This document shows positions 16,475-25,825 of a stretch of DNA of 64,000 nt, piece after piece; positions within the stretch are counted from its first letter, which is position 1; every line of letters begins with the position of its first letter. The position numbers were made by a program, and so were the translations under genes. The stretch spans positions 124,001-188,000 of the forward strand of contig JAEZWR010000026.1 of assembly GCA_023420115.1 (NCBI GenBank), in the 5' to 3' direction. A model generated the notes under the pieces. It was not told the origin of the DNA, ran no database searches, and worked only from the letters and a program-made list of their open reading frames with translations. Origin of the DNA: Bacillota bacterium (GTDB lineage: Bacteria; Bacillota; Clostridia; Saccharofermentanales; Fastidiosipilaceae).

Positions 16475-16629
16475 ATAAAAATAATTAATATTACCTTTAT
16501 ATTTGTAAATATTTATTTTATTTTATTTTTTAGAATTTATAGCTATAAGTAAAAAAACACTAAAAAAAGATAGAATAAAACTCATTGATGGTTTGTGTTA
16601 CTATAAAAAAACATATTACATAAAGCCAT

Positions 16630-18258
16630 CTACAACTTAATCAACTTATTATTTTCCAATAATGCCTCCTCATGATTAACAAAGAAAATAATCTTTTTAT
16701 CTTCTCTCATTTTTTCTACTAGATCCAAGAAAATTTTCTGACCATCCTTATCTAAGCCAGCTTCGACTTCATCAAATAAAAAGACTGAAAACTTATTATA
16801 AGTAAGCGCAAGTAAGAGTAAATCGATTTTCTTTCTCTGCCCAAAGGAAAGAGATGAACCCAAGTCTTTAATCTCTAAGTCTAAATCAATTAAGGTCTTT
16901 AGTCCGAGTTCTTCTAACTTAGCTTCTAAGTCAGAACGACTATTAATTCCTGTTGTTATAGCCAAGTACTTCCAAATCTTATCATTCATGAATGAATTGT
17001 CTTGTCCTATATAAGTAATATGATTTTTAAAATATTCAGCAGGTAGTTTTTTGCTATCTATGCCATTTATGAAATACATATTTTCATCAACATAGTAAAT
17101 ATTTTCAATGATTCTAAAAAGAGTACTTTTACCTCTGCCATTGCCTGCTTGAACTTTTATACAATCTCTAGCTTCGCAAGAAAAATTAAAGTTTGTATAA
17201 ATGTTATCCGTTCCACTGGGATATTTAAAAGAAAGATTCTTAAATTCAATTTTTTCTATTCGAGCATTATCATTTATATTTGCAGTCTTTTGATTTGCAA
17301 ATAAGCTTTGTCTATCATCTAAATTTTCCAATTCATAAATATTATTAAAAGCACTATACGATCTTAATACTTGATGCAATAAAATATCGACTTTATCGCT
17401 GTGTTGAGAAATTAAATTTGCCAAAGTAATTATATAAACCAAGCTTGCTAAATTTCCCTTATATTGGATAGCAAAATAGGCTGAGATAGCCAAGATAAAA
17501 ACAGAATTAATATGACTTAGTAAGTTAGAAAAGAAGACTTGTTTGACATCAGTCCTTTTAGCTGTACTTATGAAATCATCAATCGTTTGATCTGTCCTGT
17601 CTGAATAGTAATTCAATAAACCCCTACGCCAAACTTGTTCTGGCTTCGCTGTATATTCACTAGCCAATGAATGAATATTTCTCATTTTATTATTAATTTC
17701 AATTGAGGACTTTTGGATAATTTTTCGCGAATAAAACGAAATAGATAAGCCTACAATAATTGACGCTAGTAATATAGCGAATAATTTTAGATCGTAAAAA
17801 TAAACCAAAACCATCGAGACTATCACTAACAATATTGATGTCAAAATTGAAGCTAGGTGATGACCTACAACTCTGAACATATCAAATAAACTTTGATATA
17901 AAACGTGGGTCAATCTTGGTCTAGTGAATTCATCCAGTTGGTTTCCATAGAGCAAATAAATTTTCCGTTCTAGGATCGTCATCTCTTCTTTGATAAATTC
18001 TCCAGTAAAAACATCCAAAGATCTATACCAAAAAATATCTACTAAATTTTTTATTAAAAGGAGTAAAAGGTATATTCCAATCCCATATAAAAGAACTATG
18101 TAAGATGATTTTAGTTCAACTTCTTTCAATAAATATCTGATATAAATAGGTGATAATGAATATATGCCAGTCAAAATTATCGCCCACAAAATAGACTTAA
18201 TAAAAGGAACTTTAAATTAACTTATAGCTCTCTTGATATAAATTAATATAATTTTCAT
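16630..18258 (-). pseudogene. ABC exporter of the RiPP cluster with an in-frame stop at codon 14
   Basis: A fused membrane/ATPase exporter half. The natural start is the ATG at 18258, preceded by GAGGATT, giving MKIILIYIKRAIS; then TAA (18217-18219) interrupts the frame, which resumes FKVPFIKSILWAIILTGIYS and stays open to 16630. Without the stop the protein would be 542 residues, almost the length of its 541-residue neighbour. The transmembrane part covers about residues 15-310; the ATPase has Walker A AGNGRGKST, signature LSFGQRKKI and Walker B FSVFLFDEVEAGLD. The only start after the stop is an unsupported TTG at 18189. It is either inactivated or depends on reinitiation, read-through or a sequencing error. 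Confidence 0.75.
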
Positions 18259-18375
18259 AGTTAATCCTCAGCTAAACATGTGAAAATAAATTCGAACCTA
18301 GCAAAATTAAATGACTTCACGCAAGTTTGTTAATGATAACTGAAAAAAACACTTGTCAATAAAATACAAGTCAGC

Positions 18376-20001
18376 TTAACGCTCCCTAAAATTCCAGTCC
18401 CCATCTTCATAACTTAAGTACTTATTGCAATATTTTTTCATCTCAGGATTGTGAGAAATTATAAAGACAATCTTGTCTTTGAAAACATTAGATATCAGGT
18501 AGGTCATGACTTCTTTTTCAGTTTCTCTGTCCAAAGCACTAGTTGGTTCATCAAGTAAGACAATATCTGTATCTCTCAAGGCAAGTCGTGCAAGTGCAAT
18601 TCTCTGTTTCTCTCCACCTGAATATGAGCTGACATCACCATCTGAAATAGATTTAATAAATGGCAAAGATAAAACTTTGTTTAGACTTTGATTTGAATAG
18701 TGATGACCCATCGTAATATTATCTAGCTTGCTTCCATTAAAAATAAAAACATCCTGTGGCATTATCGAAATATTCGAATAATAATTGTCATGATCCACTT
18801 TTAATAAGTCTATATTATCAAGCAAAATTTGACCTTGGCTTGGCTCCAATTGCTTAAGTAATAATCTTGTCAATGTTGTCTTACCACTTCCTGATTTACC
18901 AGAAACGAACACTACATCATTTTTTCTAAAAGACGAATTTAGTCTATTAAAAATACTCCTCTCTCCATCATAAGAAAAACTCAAATTCTTGAATTGCAAA
19001 TTTTGCACATCATTAATTGTTGTCAAATTCTTAGGTTCACTGTCACTATCTTTGATTATTTCATCTAACCTGTCCTCGATAGCCTTACTTCTTTGGTTGT
19101 TTAAATTAAGTTCTGATAAATTATAAATAGGCTGATTCAAAGAATTTTTATAAGCAAAGAAACTAAACAACACACCCAAGCTCGTCTGACCATGCAATAC
19201 CCTATAGGCACCAAGTCCTATAATTAACCAAGGCAAAATATCCATTACAAATTGAGTACTAGTAAGTGCTAAAGATTTCCATTTTTGTAAATGCATCTCA
19301 TAATTTAGTTGCTTATGAGAACTATCTATATATCTCTTTTCAAAGTAGGCTTCGCTTTGGTTCTGTTGGATAGTCTCAACTCCTTCTAAAATTTCGTTTG
19401 TCCTATCCATTAACTCGGAGTAGCTTTCACGTTCCTTCTTAGATAGTTTTCTCAATTGTTTGTTTATGAGTCTATAGTACAGAAAATAAAATATGCTAAA
19501 TATCAAAATACAAGTGCTAATTACAACATCAAGACTAAACATCAAGGAAAAAACTATTACTAAAGTACTTATATTAAGCAACAAAATCGCATTCTTAACT
19601 GTGATATTGTCTGTTAAATTAGCTGAGTCAATTAGAATTCTATTACTTATATCACCATTATTAAATTTCTTAAAGAAGGCAAAGTTCTGTTTTAAAACTT
19701 CAGTAAGTAAGAAGTTTCTACCTATCATATTTGCCGACTTCATCATCTTAAACCAATTATAATTCTGTATATAATTTAAAATAAAAGAAATCAAGAGCAA
19801 GGCTAATCCGAACACCACTAAGTGAAGAACTTCTTTTCCGCCATCGCCTAAATTGTCTATTATTTTTCCTAGTACATAGGGCTGCAACAGACTCAATAAG
19901 TCACACAAGATAAAAACAGTTATGACGAAAATTCTAAATTTCCTTATCGACTTTAATTTTTCTTTTAATAACTTACTACTTTTCGATACTTTGGGCTTCA
20001 T
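18376..20001 (-). CDS. ABC exporter (fused membrane and ATPase domains) of the RiPP cluster
   Basis: A 541-residue exporter half-transporter. Six membrane segments occupy about residues 25-300; the ATPase (about 325-541) has Walker A SGKSGSGKT, Q-loop MPQDVFIFNG, signature YSGGEKQRIALARL, Walker B IVLLDEPTSALD and the switch His in IISHNPEM. It has no N-terminal C39 peptidase domain, in keeping with a precursor that lacks a double-Gly leader. A GAGGGTAGG ribosome binding site precedes the ATG. It is the first gene of the cluster on this strand, followed by the second exporter, precursor, radical SAM and PqqD-like genes. Export of the modified peptide or self-protection is inferred; it may work as a heterodimer with the next exporter, which carries a stop. 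Confidence 0.88.
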   Translation of the reverse strand: MKPKVSKSSKLLKEKLKSIRKFRIFVITVFILCDLLSLLQPYVLGKIIDNLGDGGKEVLHLVVFGLALLLISFILNYIQNYNWFKMMKSANMIGRNFLLTEVLKQNFAFFKKFNNGDISNRILIDSANLTDNITVKNAILLLNISTLVIVFSLMFSLDVVISTCILIFSIFYFLYYRLINKQLRKLSKKERESYSELMDRTNEILEGVETIQQNQSEAYFEKRYIDSSHKQLNYEMHLQKWKSLALTSTQFVMDILPWLIIGLGAYRVLHGQTSLGVLFSFFAYKNSLNQPIYNLSELNLNNQRSKAIEDRLDEIIKDSDSEPKNLTTINDVQNLQFKNLSFSYDGERSIFNRLNSSFRKNDVVFVSGKSGSGKTTLTRLLLKQLEPSQGQILLDNIDLLKVDHDNYYSNISIMPQDVFIFNGSKLDNITMGHHYSNQSLNKVLSLPFIKSISDGDVSSYSGGEKQRIALARLALRDTDIVLLDEPTSALDRETEKEVMTYLISNVFKDKIVFIISHNPEMKKYCNKYLSYEDGDWNFRER

Positions 20002-20073
20002 AAGCCTACCCTCACAAGAAATATGATTATGTAATAATATCTCACATCTATATATATCAATTATTTTTTTTAT

Positions 20074-21933
20074 TTATTCTATCAATTGATTTCCAGCTCT
20101 TATAATTGGCTCTTCGAAGCAGTACCAGCCAGCCCCTCTAGCATCCCCAATAAAGGAATGTTCAGGAGATGCTCCATATCTCTTACCATCTATATTAATT
20201 AACTCAGCCTTGTTTAAATAGTTATTATAAAGATCTACTTTGTCAATTGTATATCCAGCAGCTCCTAATGCTATCGCCAAACTAGTTACCTCACAACCAT
20301 TTGGTAACTGTGGATGCTGGTAGATTACATTTACTGGGAGCTTTGAAGTCCTACTACTGCGAGTATTAGACCTTTGATTTCTCGTCATATCATTTGCCAA
20401 ATAGCCATCATTACCAAATAAATAAATCTGACCATTAATCTTCTTTAAAGTATTTCTATATGCAGTCCCGTCAGAACGCGAAAAAGTCCATCCATAGTCT
20501 TTATTGAAAATCCAAGCTTCTTTTTGAGAAAGATAAGCATACTCGTTAAACACATATATTCCACTTATGCCATTTCTTACTACAGAATAAGCACCCGCCC
20601 TGTACGCTCTTCCCGTTTCAGCCTCTCCAAGTGCGAATCCATAACCAGGCTCAAAAACCCATTTATTCTTAGCTAAAAGTCCATAATCGTCAAAGACATA
20701 ACGGTATCCATCATGAGTGGTAAAAGCACCCTGTGTATAAGCAGCTCCAGTATTTGGATTACCATAGTATCTGCCATAGCCCGGCTCATCCACCCACTTA
20801 CCCTTGGCAAGCAGACCATATTTATCAAAAACATACCTTATTCCATCACTTACAGTGAATCCACCATTTATGTACGCCGCACCAGTTCTTGGTTCTCCGT
20901 AATATCTGCCATAGCCCGGCTCATCCACCCACTTATCTTTGGCGAGCAGACCATATTTATCAAAAACATATCTTATTCCATCACTTACAGTGAATCCGCC
21001 ATTTATGTACGCCGCACCAGTGCTAGGATCTCCGTAATATCTGCCATAACCTGGCTCATTCACCCACTTACCCTTGGCTAATAAACCGTCATCATCAAAG
21101 ACATAACGGATACCATCATTCAGAGTAAATCCCCCACGTTTATAAATTTCACCTGTATTAGGTGCACTATAAACTAAACTACCATTCTCTGTCTTATACC
21201 AATCATCAAGCAAAACCGAGTTATCACTTTTAAAAACATAAGTGGAACCTTCGATATCAACAAGCCCCTCTGTTTCTAAAAGAGCACCATCGTTCTTCGC
21301 AAATACTAAACGTCCATCATCGAGTTTAACGAAGCTATTACTGCTGACTTTACCCATTTCATCAAAGACAATTTTCATTCTTTTGCTACCGAATTGTTCT
21401 TCCAGTATCGCTGATTTGAGATCTTCTCCACTATCAAGATCTCTATAACGAATACTTCCATCTGCAGCAATATAAAAGCCTCTTGGCTCCTGCTTATTAT
21501 CATTTGAATTTCTGTCATGTACATCGCTATCACTATGCTCAGACTCAATAAAATCGCTATTTACTACAGATTTATCCATAGTTAGTAGTTCGTCATTATT
21601 TAATAAATCACTAGTTTCAGATTCATCAACTAAATTTCTCTCATTATCACTTATCTCGTCTGAGCTTCCATTAGTAGTAGATAAATCAGCTATCTCCTCA
21701 CCAAGCGACAAACTATCCTCACTATTAATATTTTCTAATACTTCGCTTACAACACTTCTATTTGGTTCAGAATTATCTACTATATCTACATTCTCACTAG
21801 GTGTTTCGTCTATCGCATTAAAATTTGTACTATCTTCTATGGTATCAGCATAAGTTCCTAAACCAAGTAAAACACATAAAATAAAACTTGTTACTAGTGA
21901 TATTAAAAATTTATGATTATTGAACATTTGCAT
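20074..21933 (-). pseudogene. N-terminal half of a split C39-type peptidase with cell-wall-binding repeats
   Basis: A secreted protein of about 619 residues with a signal peptide (HKFLISLVTSFILCVLLGLGTYADT), a long Asp/Ser/Glu-rich linker (about 30-150), cell-wall/choline-binding-type repeats including four near-identical 45-residue units, and the first half of a C39_2 peptidase domain with the nucleophile in LPNGCEVTSLAIAL (Cys near residue 547) and PEHSFIGDARGAGWYC. It stops at ...AGNQLIE, in mid-domain, without the catalytic His and Asp, which are at 14418-14738. The gene was therefore broken by the RiPP-bearing segment. It may still produce a wall-binding protein without peptidase activity. 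ATGs at 21933 and 21927 are the likely starts. Confidence 0.8.
20640..21170 (-). repeat. Array of four 135-bp in-frame repeats (cell-wall-binding units, C39 gene)
   Basis: Near-identical segments recur at 135-bp intervals (same phase at about 20692, 20827, 20962, 21097). They encode 45-residue units of the form DGIRYVFDKYGLLAKDKWV followed by DEPGYGRYYG. The high nucleotide identity of the two central units suggests recent expansion or homogenisation. Confidence 0.8.
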
Positions 21934-21965
21934 TCTCACTTCTCAAATTCAAATATTTTTCCTTA

Positions 21966-21998
21966 AAAATAAAAGTGCAGAGTTAATAGCTCTGCACC
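21966..21998 (-). terminator. Rho-independent terminator of the L,D-transpeptidase gene
   Basis: Minus-strand GTGCAGAG-ctattaa-CTCTGCAC (21975-21997) followed by TTTTATTTTT. It separates transcription of this gene from the adjacent C39 gene. Confidence 0.85.
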
Positions 21999-22014
21999 TG
22001 AAACTTTCTATATT

Positions 22015-24264
22015 TTAATGAATAAATATTGGCATGCCAACATATACATGATCATACATTATCCCAAGTGATTCTCTTGGGGTATTAACACAACCATGAC
22101 TTCCTGAATCAATATATACCGTATTACCATAATTCTGTCTCCAGTTGTTAGCATCATGTATTCCATGACCTACATTTGTAAAAGGTAGCCAGTATTTAAC
22201 ATGGCTGACATATCCAACTCCAGTTAAAACAGCATTTGTCGTCTTCCACAGAAGTCTAAAAGTTCCACGCGGAGTCTGCATATAACGTTTAACATCTCCT
22301 GTTACGACAGGCGTAGCCATAACAATCTTTCCATTTCTCACACAATACATAACCTGTTCATCGAGATTTATTCTAATAAAATTCTTAGTGCCATTTTCTA
22401 CAAGACTGCCGTTAGAGCCTCCCCAGCTACGAGGTGTATATAAACCCTTATAATCAAAAGGCTTCCACTCACCCTCTAAGAAGAAACCCTTGTTCGCATA
22501 GGCCTTTCCTCGCTCTCGGTCGTTTATATCAATTTTTCCTTCCTTGCCATAAAGCATACGTCCAGTATATTTATCCTTTATCCAGCCACTTGCAACATGA
22601 CCGCTCGGCCCAAATACATAAAGAACGCCATCTATACCTCTTGCCTCATTAGTAAAAGCCTTTCCTCCATGCCAACCAAAGGTCCAACCATACCCAGGTT
22701 CAAAGACCCAGCCCCATGTTGCATATCCCTCCTCATTAAACACATAAGGAATTTTCTTACCATCCTCTATAATATTGTAACTACCACTGGTATAGGCCTT
22801 TCCTGTTCTGGGATCGCCATATGTTCTGCCGTAGCCTGGCTCATTTACCCACTTACCTTTAGCTAAATAGCCATATTTATCAAAAACATACCTAGCCCCA
22901 TCCTTGAGTGTAAATGCACCCTGTGTATATGCGGCACCAGTATTCGGATTGCCATACACTAAACCATAACCGGCTTCATTCACCCACTTATCTTTAGCCA
23001 AAAGTCCATATTCATCAAAGACATATCTAATACCATCAGATACTGTAAAGGCACCCTTAGAATAAGCTGATCCATTATATGGATTACCAAAATAGCGACC
23101 ATAACCTGGCTCATCTACCCACTTATTTTTAGCTAAAAGACCAAACTCATCAAAGACATATCTAATACCATCTTTGAGTGTGAAACCACCGTTCATATAT
23201 GCCGCTCCAGTTTCAGGATTGCCATAATACAAACCATAGCCTGGCTCATCTACCCACTTATTCTTTGCTAGATAACCATACTCATCAAAGACATATCTAA
23301 CACCGTTATCTAATGTATATCCACCTCTAACATAAGCTGCACCAGTTATTGGATTTCCATATACTCTTCCATAACCAGGCTCATTAACCCATTTCCCTTT
23401 AGCTAGTCTAGAGTTTTCATCAAAGACATATCTAACTCCATCTTTAAGTGTATACGCCCCATTTGTATAAAGCCTACCTGTATCAGGAGATGCATAATAC
23501 TCTTCATTAAGTGTTCTGTACCAGTCATCCTTTAACACTCTATTATTACTATCAAAGACATACTTACTTCCCTTAATTTTGTAAATACCAATCGACTCAA
23601 ACAATTTTCCATCTTTTAATGAATAAACCGTTGAGCCATCAGGCAGATCCACAAAATCAGATTTAACTAGTCTTCCTTTTTTATCAAAGACATATATTTC
23701 AAATTGGTTGAGTTCTAACAACCCACCATCAAAAAGTTCCTTCGTTTCTGGATCTCTATAACGTGTAAATCCAAACTCATCAGTAAAGAAACCTACTTTT
23801 TTTGCATCCTCGTCATCCTTTTTTTGATCTTCATCATCTCTTTCGGCTTGGTCAGATTTATCAGGCTTGACACCATCTTCGTCTATATCATTAGATGAAT
23901 CATCTAAATTCCCGCTAGAAATATCACGCTCATCATCTATTCCGTTACCACCACTTCTTACAGTTGATGAAAATGAATTAGAACTATCCAAAGATAAATT
24001 GTCATCTGTATTATTTTTTAATAAATTTTGGTCACCCAACTCTGTAATGTCTTCGGAATTTTTTGCTAGGGGAACAGTATCTGGATTAGACTCAGTTTCA
24101 TCAACATTAGCAGACGACTCAGCACTAACTACAACAGGTTCTGTTCCCATATCATCACTAACAGTTCCATTTTCATCTGCTCTAGTGTATCCAGATGTAA
24201 CTGAACTTATTAATAGTATTCCTGCCAACGCTACAATAAATCTCTTATTTTTTATTCTCTTCAT
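22015..24264 (-). CDS. L,D-transpeptidase (YkuD domain) with cell-wall-binding repeats
   Basis: A 749-residue secreted enzyme. A signal peptide (about 1-29) is followed by an acidic Ser/Asp-rich linker (about 30-150), short and then regular 45-residue wall-binding repeats (five good units, about 255-500, of the form VRYVFDEYGYLAKNKWV), and a C-terminal YkuD domain (about 630-749). The domain has the catalytic motifs HGIHDANNW (His703) and SHGCVNTP (Cys725), both intact. YkuD enzymes form 3-3 cross-links in peptidoglycan or attach proteins to it. AGGGG precedes the ATG. It shares linker and repeats with the split C39 protein next door, indicating a local duplication with exchange of the catalytic domain. 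It has its own terminator at 21966-21998. Confidence 0.93.
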   Translation of the reverse strand: MKRIKNKRFIVALAGILLISSVTSGYTRADENGTVSDDMGTEPVVVSAESSANVDETESNPDTVPLAKNSEDITELGDQNLLKNNTDDNLSLDSSNSFSSTVRSGGNGIDDERDISSGNLDDSSNDIDEDGVKPDKSDQAERDDEDQKKDDEDAKKVGFFTDEFGFTRYRDPETKELFDGGLLELNQFEIYVFDKKGRLVKSDFVDLPDGSTVYSLKDGKLFESIGIYKIKGSKYVFDSNNRVLKDDWYRTLNEEYYASPDTGRLYTNGAYTLKDGVRYVFDENSRLAKGKWVNEPGYGRVYGNPITGAAYVRGGYTLDNGVRYVFDEYGYLAKNKWVDEPGYGLYYGNPETGAAYMNGGFTLKDGIRYVFDEFGLLAKNKWVDEPGYGRYFGNPYNGSAYSKGAFTVSDGIRYVFDEYGLLAKDKWVNEAGYGLVYGNPNTGAAYTQGAFTLKDGARYVFDKYGYLAKGKWVNEPGYGRTYGDPRTGKAYTSGSYNIIEDGKKIPYVFNEEGYATWGWVFEPGYGWTFGWHGGKAFTNEARGIDGVLYVFGPSGHVASGWIKDKYTGRMLYGKEGKIDINDRERGKAYANKGFFLEGEWKPFDYKGLYTPRSWGGSNGSLVENGTKNFIRINLDEQVMYCVRNGKIVMATPVVTGDVKRYMQTPRGTFRLLWKTTNAVLTGVGYVSHVKYWLPFTNVGHGIHDANNWRQNYGNTVYIDSGSHGCVNTPRESLGIMYDHVYVGMPIFIH
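22790..23480 (-). repeat. Array of five 135-bp in-frame repeats (cell-wall-binding units, L,D-transpeptidase gene)
   Basis: Units repeat with the same phase at about 22880, 23017, 23152, 23287 and 23422, each encoding a 45-residue wall-binding module. They are homologous to the array at 20640-21170. Confidence 0.75.
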
Positions 24265-24461
24265 TTATCTGACCCCTATATGTGATATTAATTGATATAT
24301 TACTCTTAAAATAGATTTATAAAGATGAAAACTAACTATAAAATTGCAGAAAGTATAATATATTTTTACTTTTTATACAATTAAAAAAACACTAAAAAGG
24401 TACAGCTAACAAATTTACGAATATACCTTTAGGTTCACTCCGCAATCGCCACATCATTACT

Positions 24462-25502
24462 TTATAATTCAGTAGCATTCTCAACTTCTGGTAAATGCGA
24501 AAATATAGCTCTAAATGAAGAAAATCCATAATTAATATGAAAACTTAAAAAAAGAAAAATATAAAGATATAGCGAAGCTCTATATTTTTTTCGGCACTTT
24601 CTTGCAAAATATAAAGCAAGAATGAAATACAATATCATTTCCATTGAAAATAGAATTAATGTTAGTCCAAATAAAAAAGTCCATTTTAAAAACCATGACA
24701 CAAGTAAACCAACTATGGCAAGAACAATGGTAGAAACAAATATCATAGGGATAAAATGCCTTAGGCCCATGGCTGATGAAGATATTTTAGCCGTCAAAAT
24801 ATTCCAGTATCCGTTCTGTCTAGCCATCTTACAAATACCAGAAATCGAATCTCGACACCAATATGTAAATTGAATCCTAGGACTAAGATAAATTTTATAC
24901 CCCTTATCCCTAATTCTTCCATTCATCTCATTATCTTGATTCCTTGTCAATCTACGGTCATATCCACCTACAACATCAAAAACCTCTCGTCTAAATACGC
25001 CAAAAGGTACAGTATCAACATATCCTCCATCTCCCTCGGTACGAAAAGATGAATTCCCTACACCAAATGGCGAAGAAAGCATAGCAGCTATAGCAGAACC
25101 CATTTCCCCTCGTCCTTTTGTTATAGCATATCCTCCTACATTCGCTACTTCTGGTCTCTGAAGAAGTTCTTCAATTGCTAGTCTAATATAATCTTTTGGA
25201 TATTCAGCATGGGCATCTAATCTTACTATATAATCTGTTGTCGCCCTCTTTATTCCTATATTCATTGCATATGGAACAGTCTTATTCTCATTATCTAAAA
25301 TAATAATATTCATATTATGATAGCGAGATGAAAAATCTACTATTTTGGCTCTAGTTTTATCCAATGACATCCCATCAACCAAAATAATCTCCATTAAATT
25401 TTTAGGATAATCTTGATCACTCAGTGAAATCAGAAACTGTTCAATATACTTTTCTTCATTATAAATTGGAACTACTACTGACACTTCCGGAAGATCATTC
25501 AT
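24462..25502 (-). CDS. Family 2 glycosyltransferase (ExoA-like)
   Basis: A membrane-associated glycosyltransferase of about 346 residues. The GT-A domain starts VSVVVPIYNEEKYIEQFL, with ILVDGMSLDKT, the acidic metal-binding motif YIVRLDAHAEYP (DxD-like) and GGYDRRLTRNQDNEMN (acceptor/catalytic ED region). Two hydrophobic segments follow, HFIPMIFVSTIVLAIVGLLV and LTLILFSMEMILYFILALYF. The order resembles ExoA, which acts in exopolysaccharide assembly. I use the ATG at 25502 because GTGGAGTG precedes it; an open frame extends 46 codons further upstream but shows no homology-like content. It stands alone; the acceptor is unknown. Confidence 0.85.
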   Translation of the reverse strand: MNDLPEVSVVVPIYNEEKYIEQFLISLSDQDYPKNLMEIILVDGMSLDKTRAKIVDFSSRYHNMNIIILDNENKTVPYAMNIGIKRATTDYIVRLDAHAEYPKDYIRLAIEELLQRPEVANVGGYAITKGRGEMGSAIAAMLSSPFGVGNSSFRTEGDGGYVDTVPFGVFRREVFDVVGGYDRRLTRNQDNEMNGRIRDKGYKIYLSPRIQFTYWCRDSISGICKMARQNGYWNILTAKISSSAMGLRHFIPMIFVSTIVLAIVGLLVSWFLKWTFLFGLTLILFSMEMILYFILALYFARKCRKKYRASLYLYIFLFLSFHINYGFSSFRAIFSHLPEVENATEL

Positions 25503-25825
25503 AATAACACTCCACATTAATTCAAAATGACAATTTATGATACTCGGATTCAAATAAATTCTCAACAACTTTATTTCTAGTTCTATGCACTTTAATATAA
25601 TAATATGCCTACACAAACTAAAGTCCCACCCACCTATCATCGCCAGCGAATGAGACCTTTAAGCATAAATATTAAACCCAAATATAAATTGGATCTAACC
25701 TTTAATACCACACTAATTTTTCATATTCTCTAAAGATTTAATTATATAAACATTAATTTTCTCTGGGACAAGTTCCTCTCCATCATTCTTTTTCACAAAA
25801 ATCTGAATTACATTTATATTACAAA
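25503..25825. other. 323-bp intergenic region
   Basis: AT-rich spacer between the 3' end of the glycan-uptake operon and the glycosyltransferase start. No conserved motif, strong terminator or small gene was recognised. Confidence 0.4.

Noticed and set aside
16316..16552. Plus-strand open frame of 78 codons across the precursor region
   Set aside because: It is antisense to the better-supported RiPP precursor gene on the minus strand, which has a ribosome binding site, suitable composition and context.
14739..20073. Mobile element with its own transposase or integrase
   Set aside because: No recombinase gene or clear terminal inverted repeats or target duplications were found; the segment is called an insertion only because it splits a gene.
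22434..22866. Plus-strand open frames opposite the L,D-transpeptidase
   Set aside because: Antisense to a convincing enzyme gene with intact catalytic motifs.
20640..23480. Regular 135-bp repeats considered as CRISPR or satellite DNA
   Set aside because: They are in frame, encode 45-residue wall-binding modules, have no unique spacers, and no cas genes are nearby.
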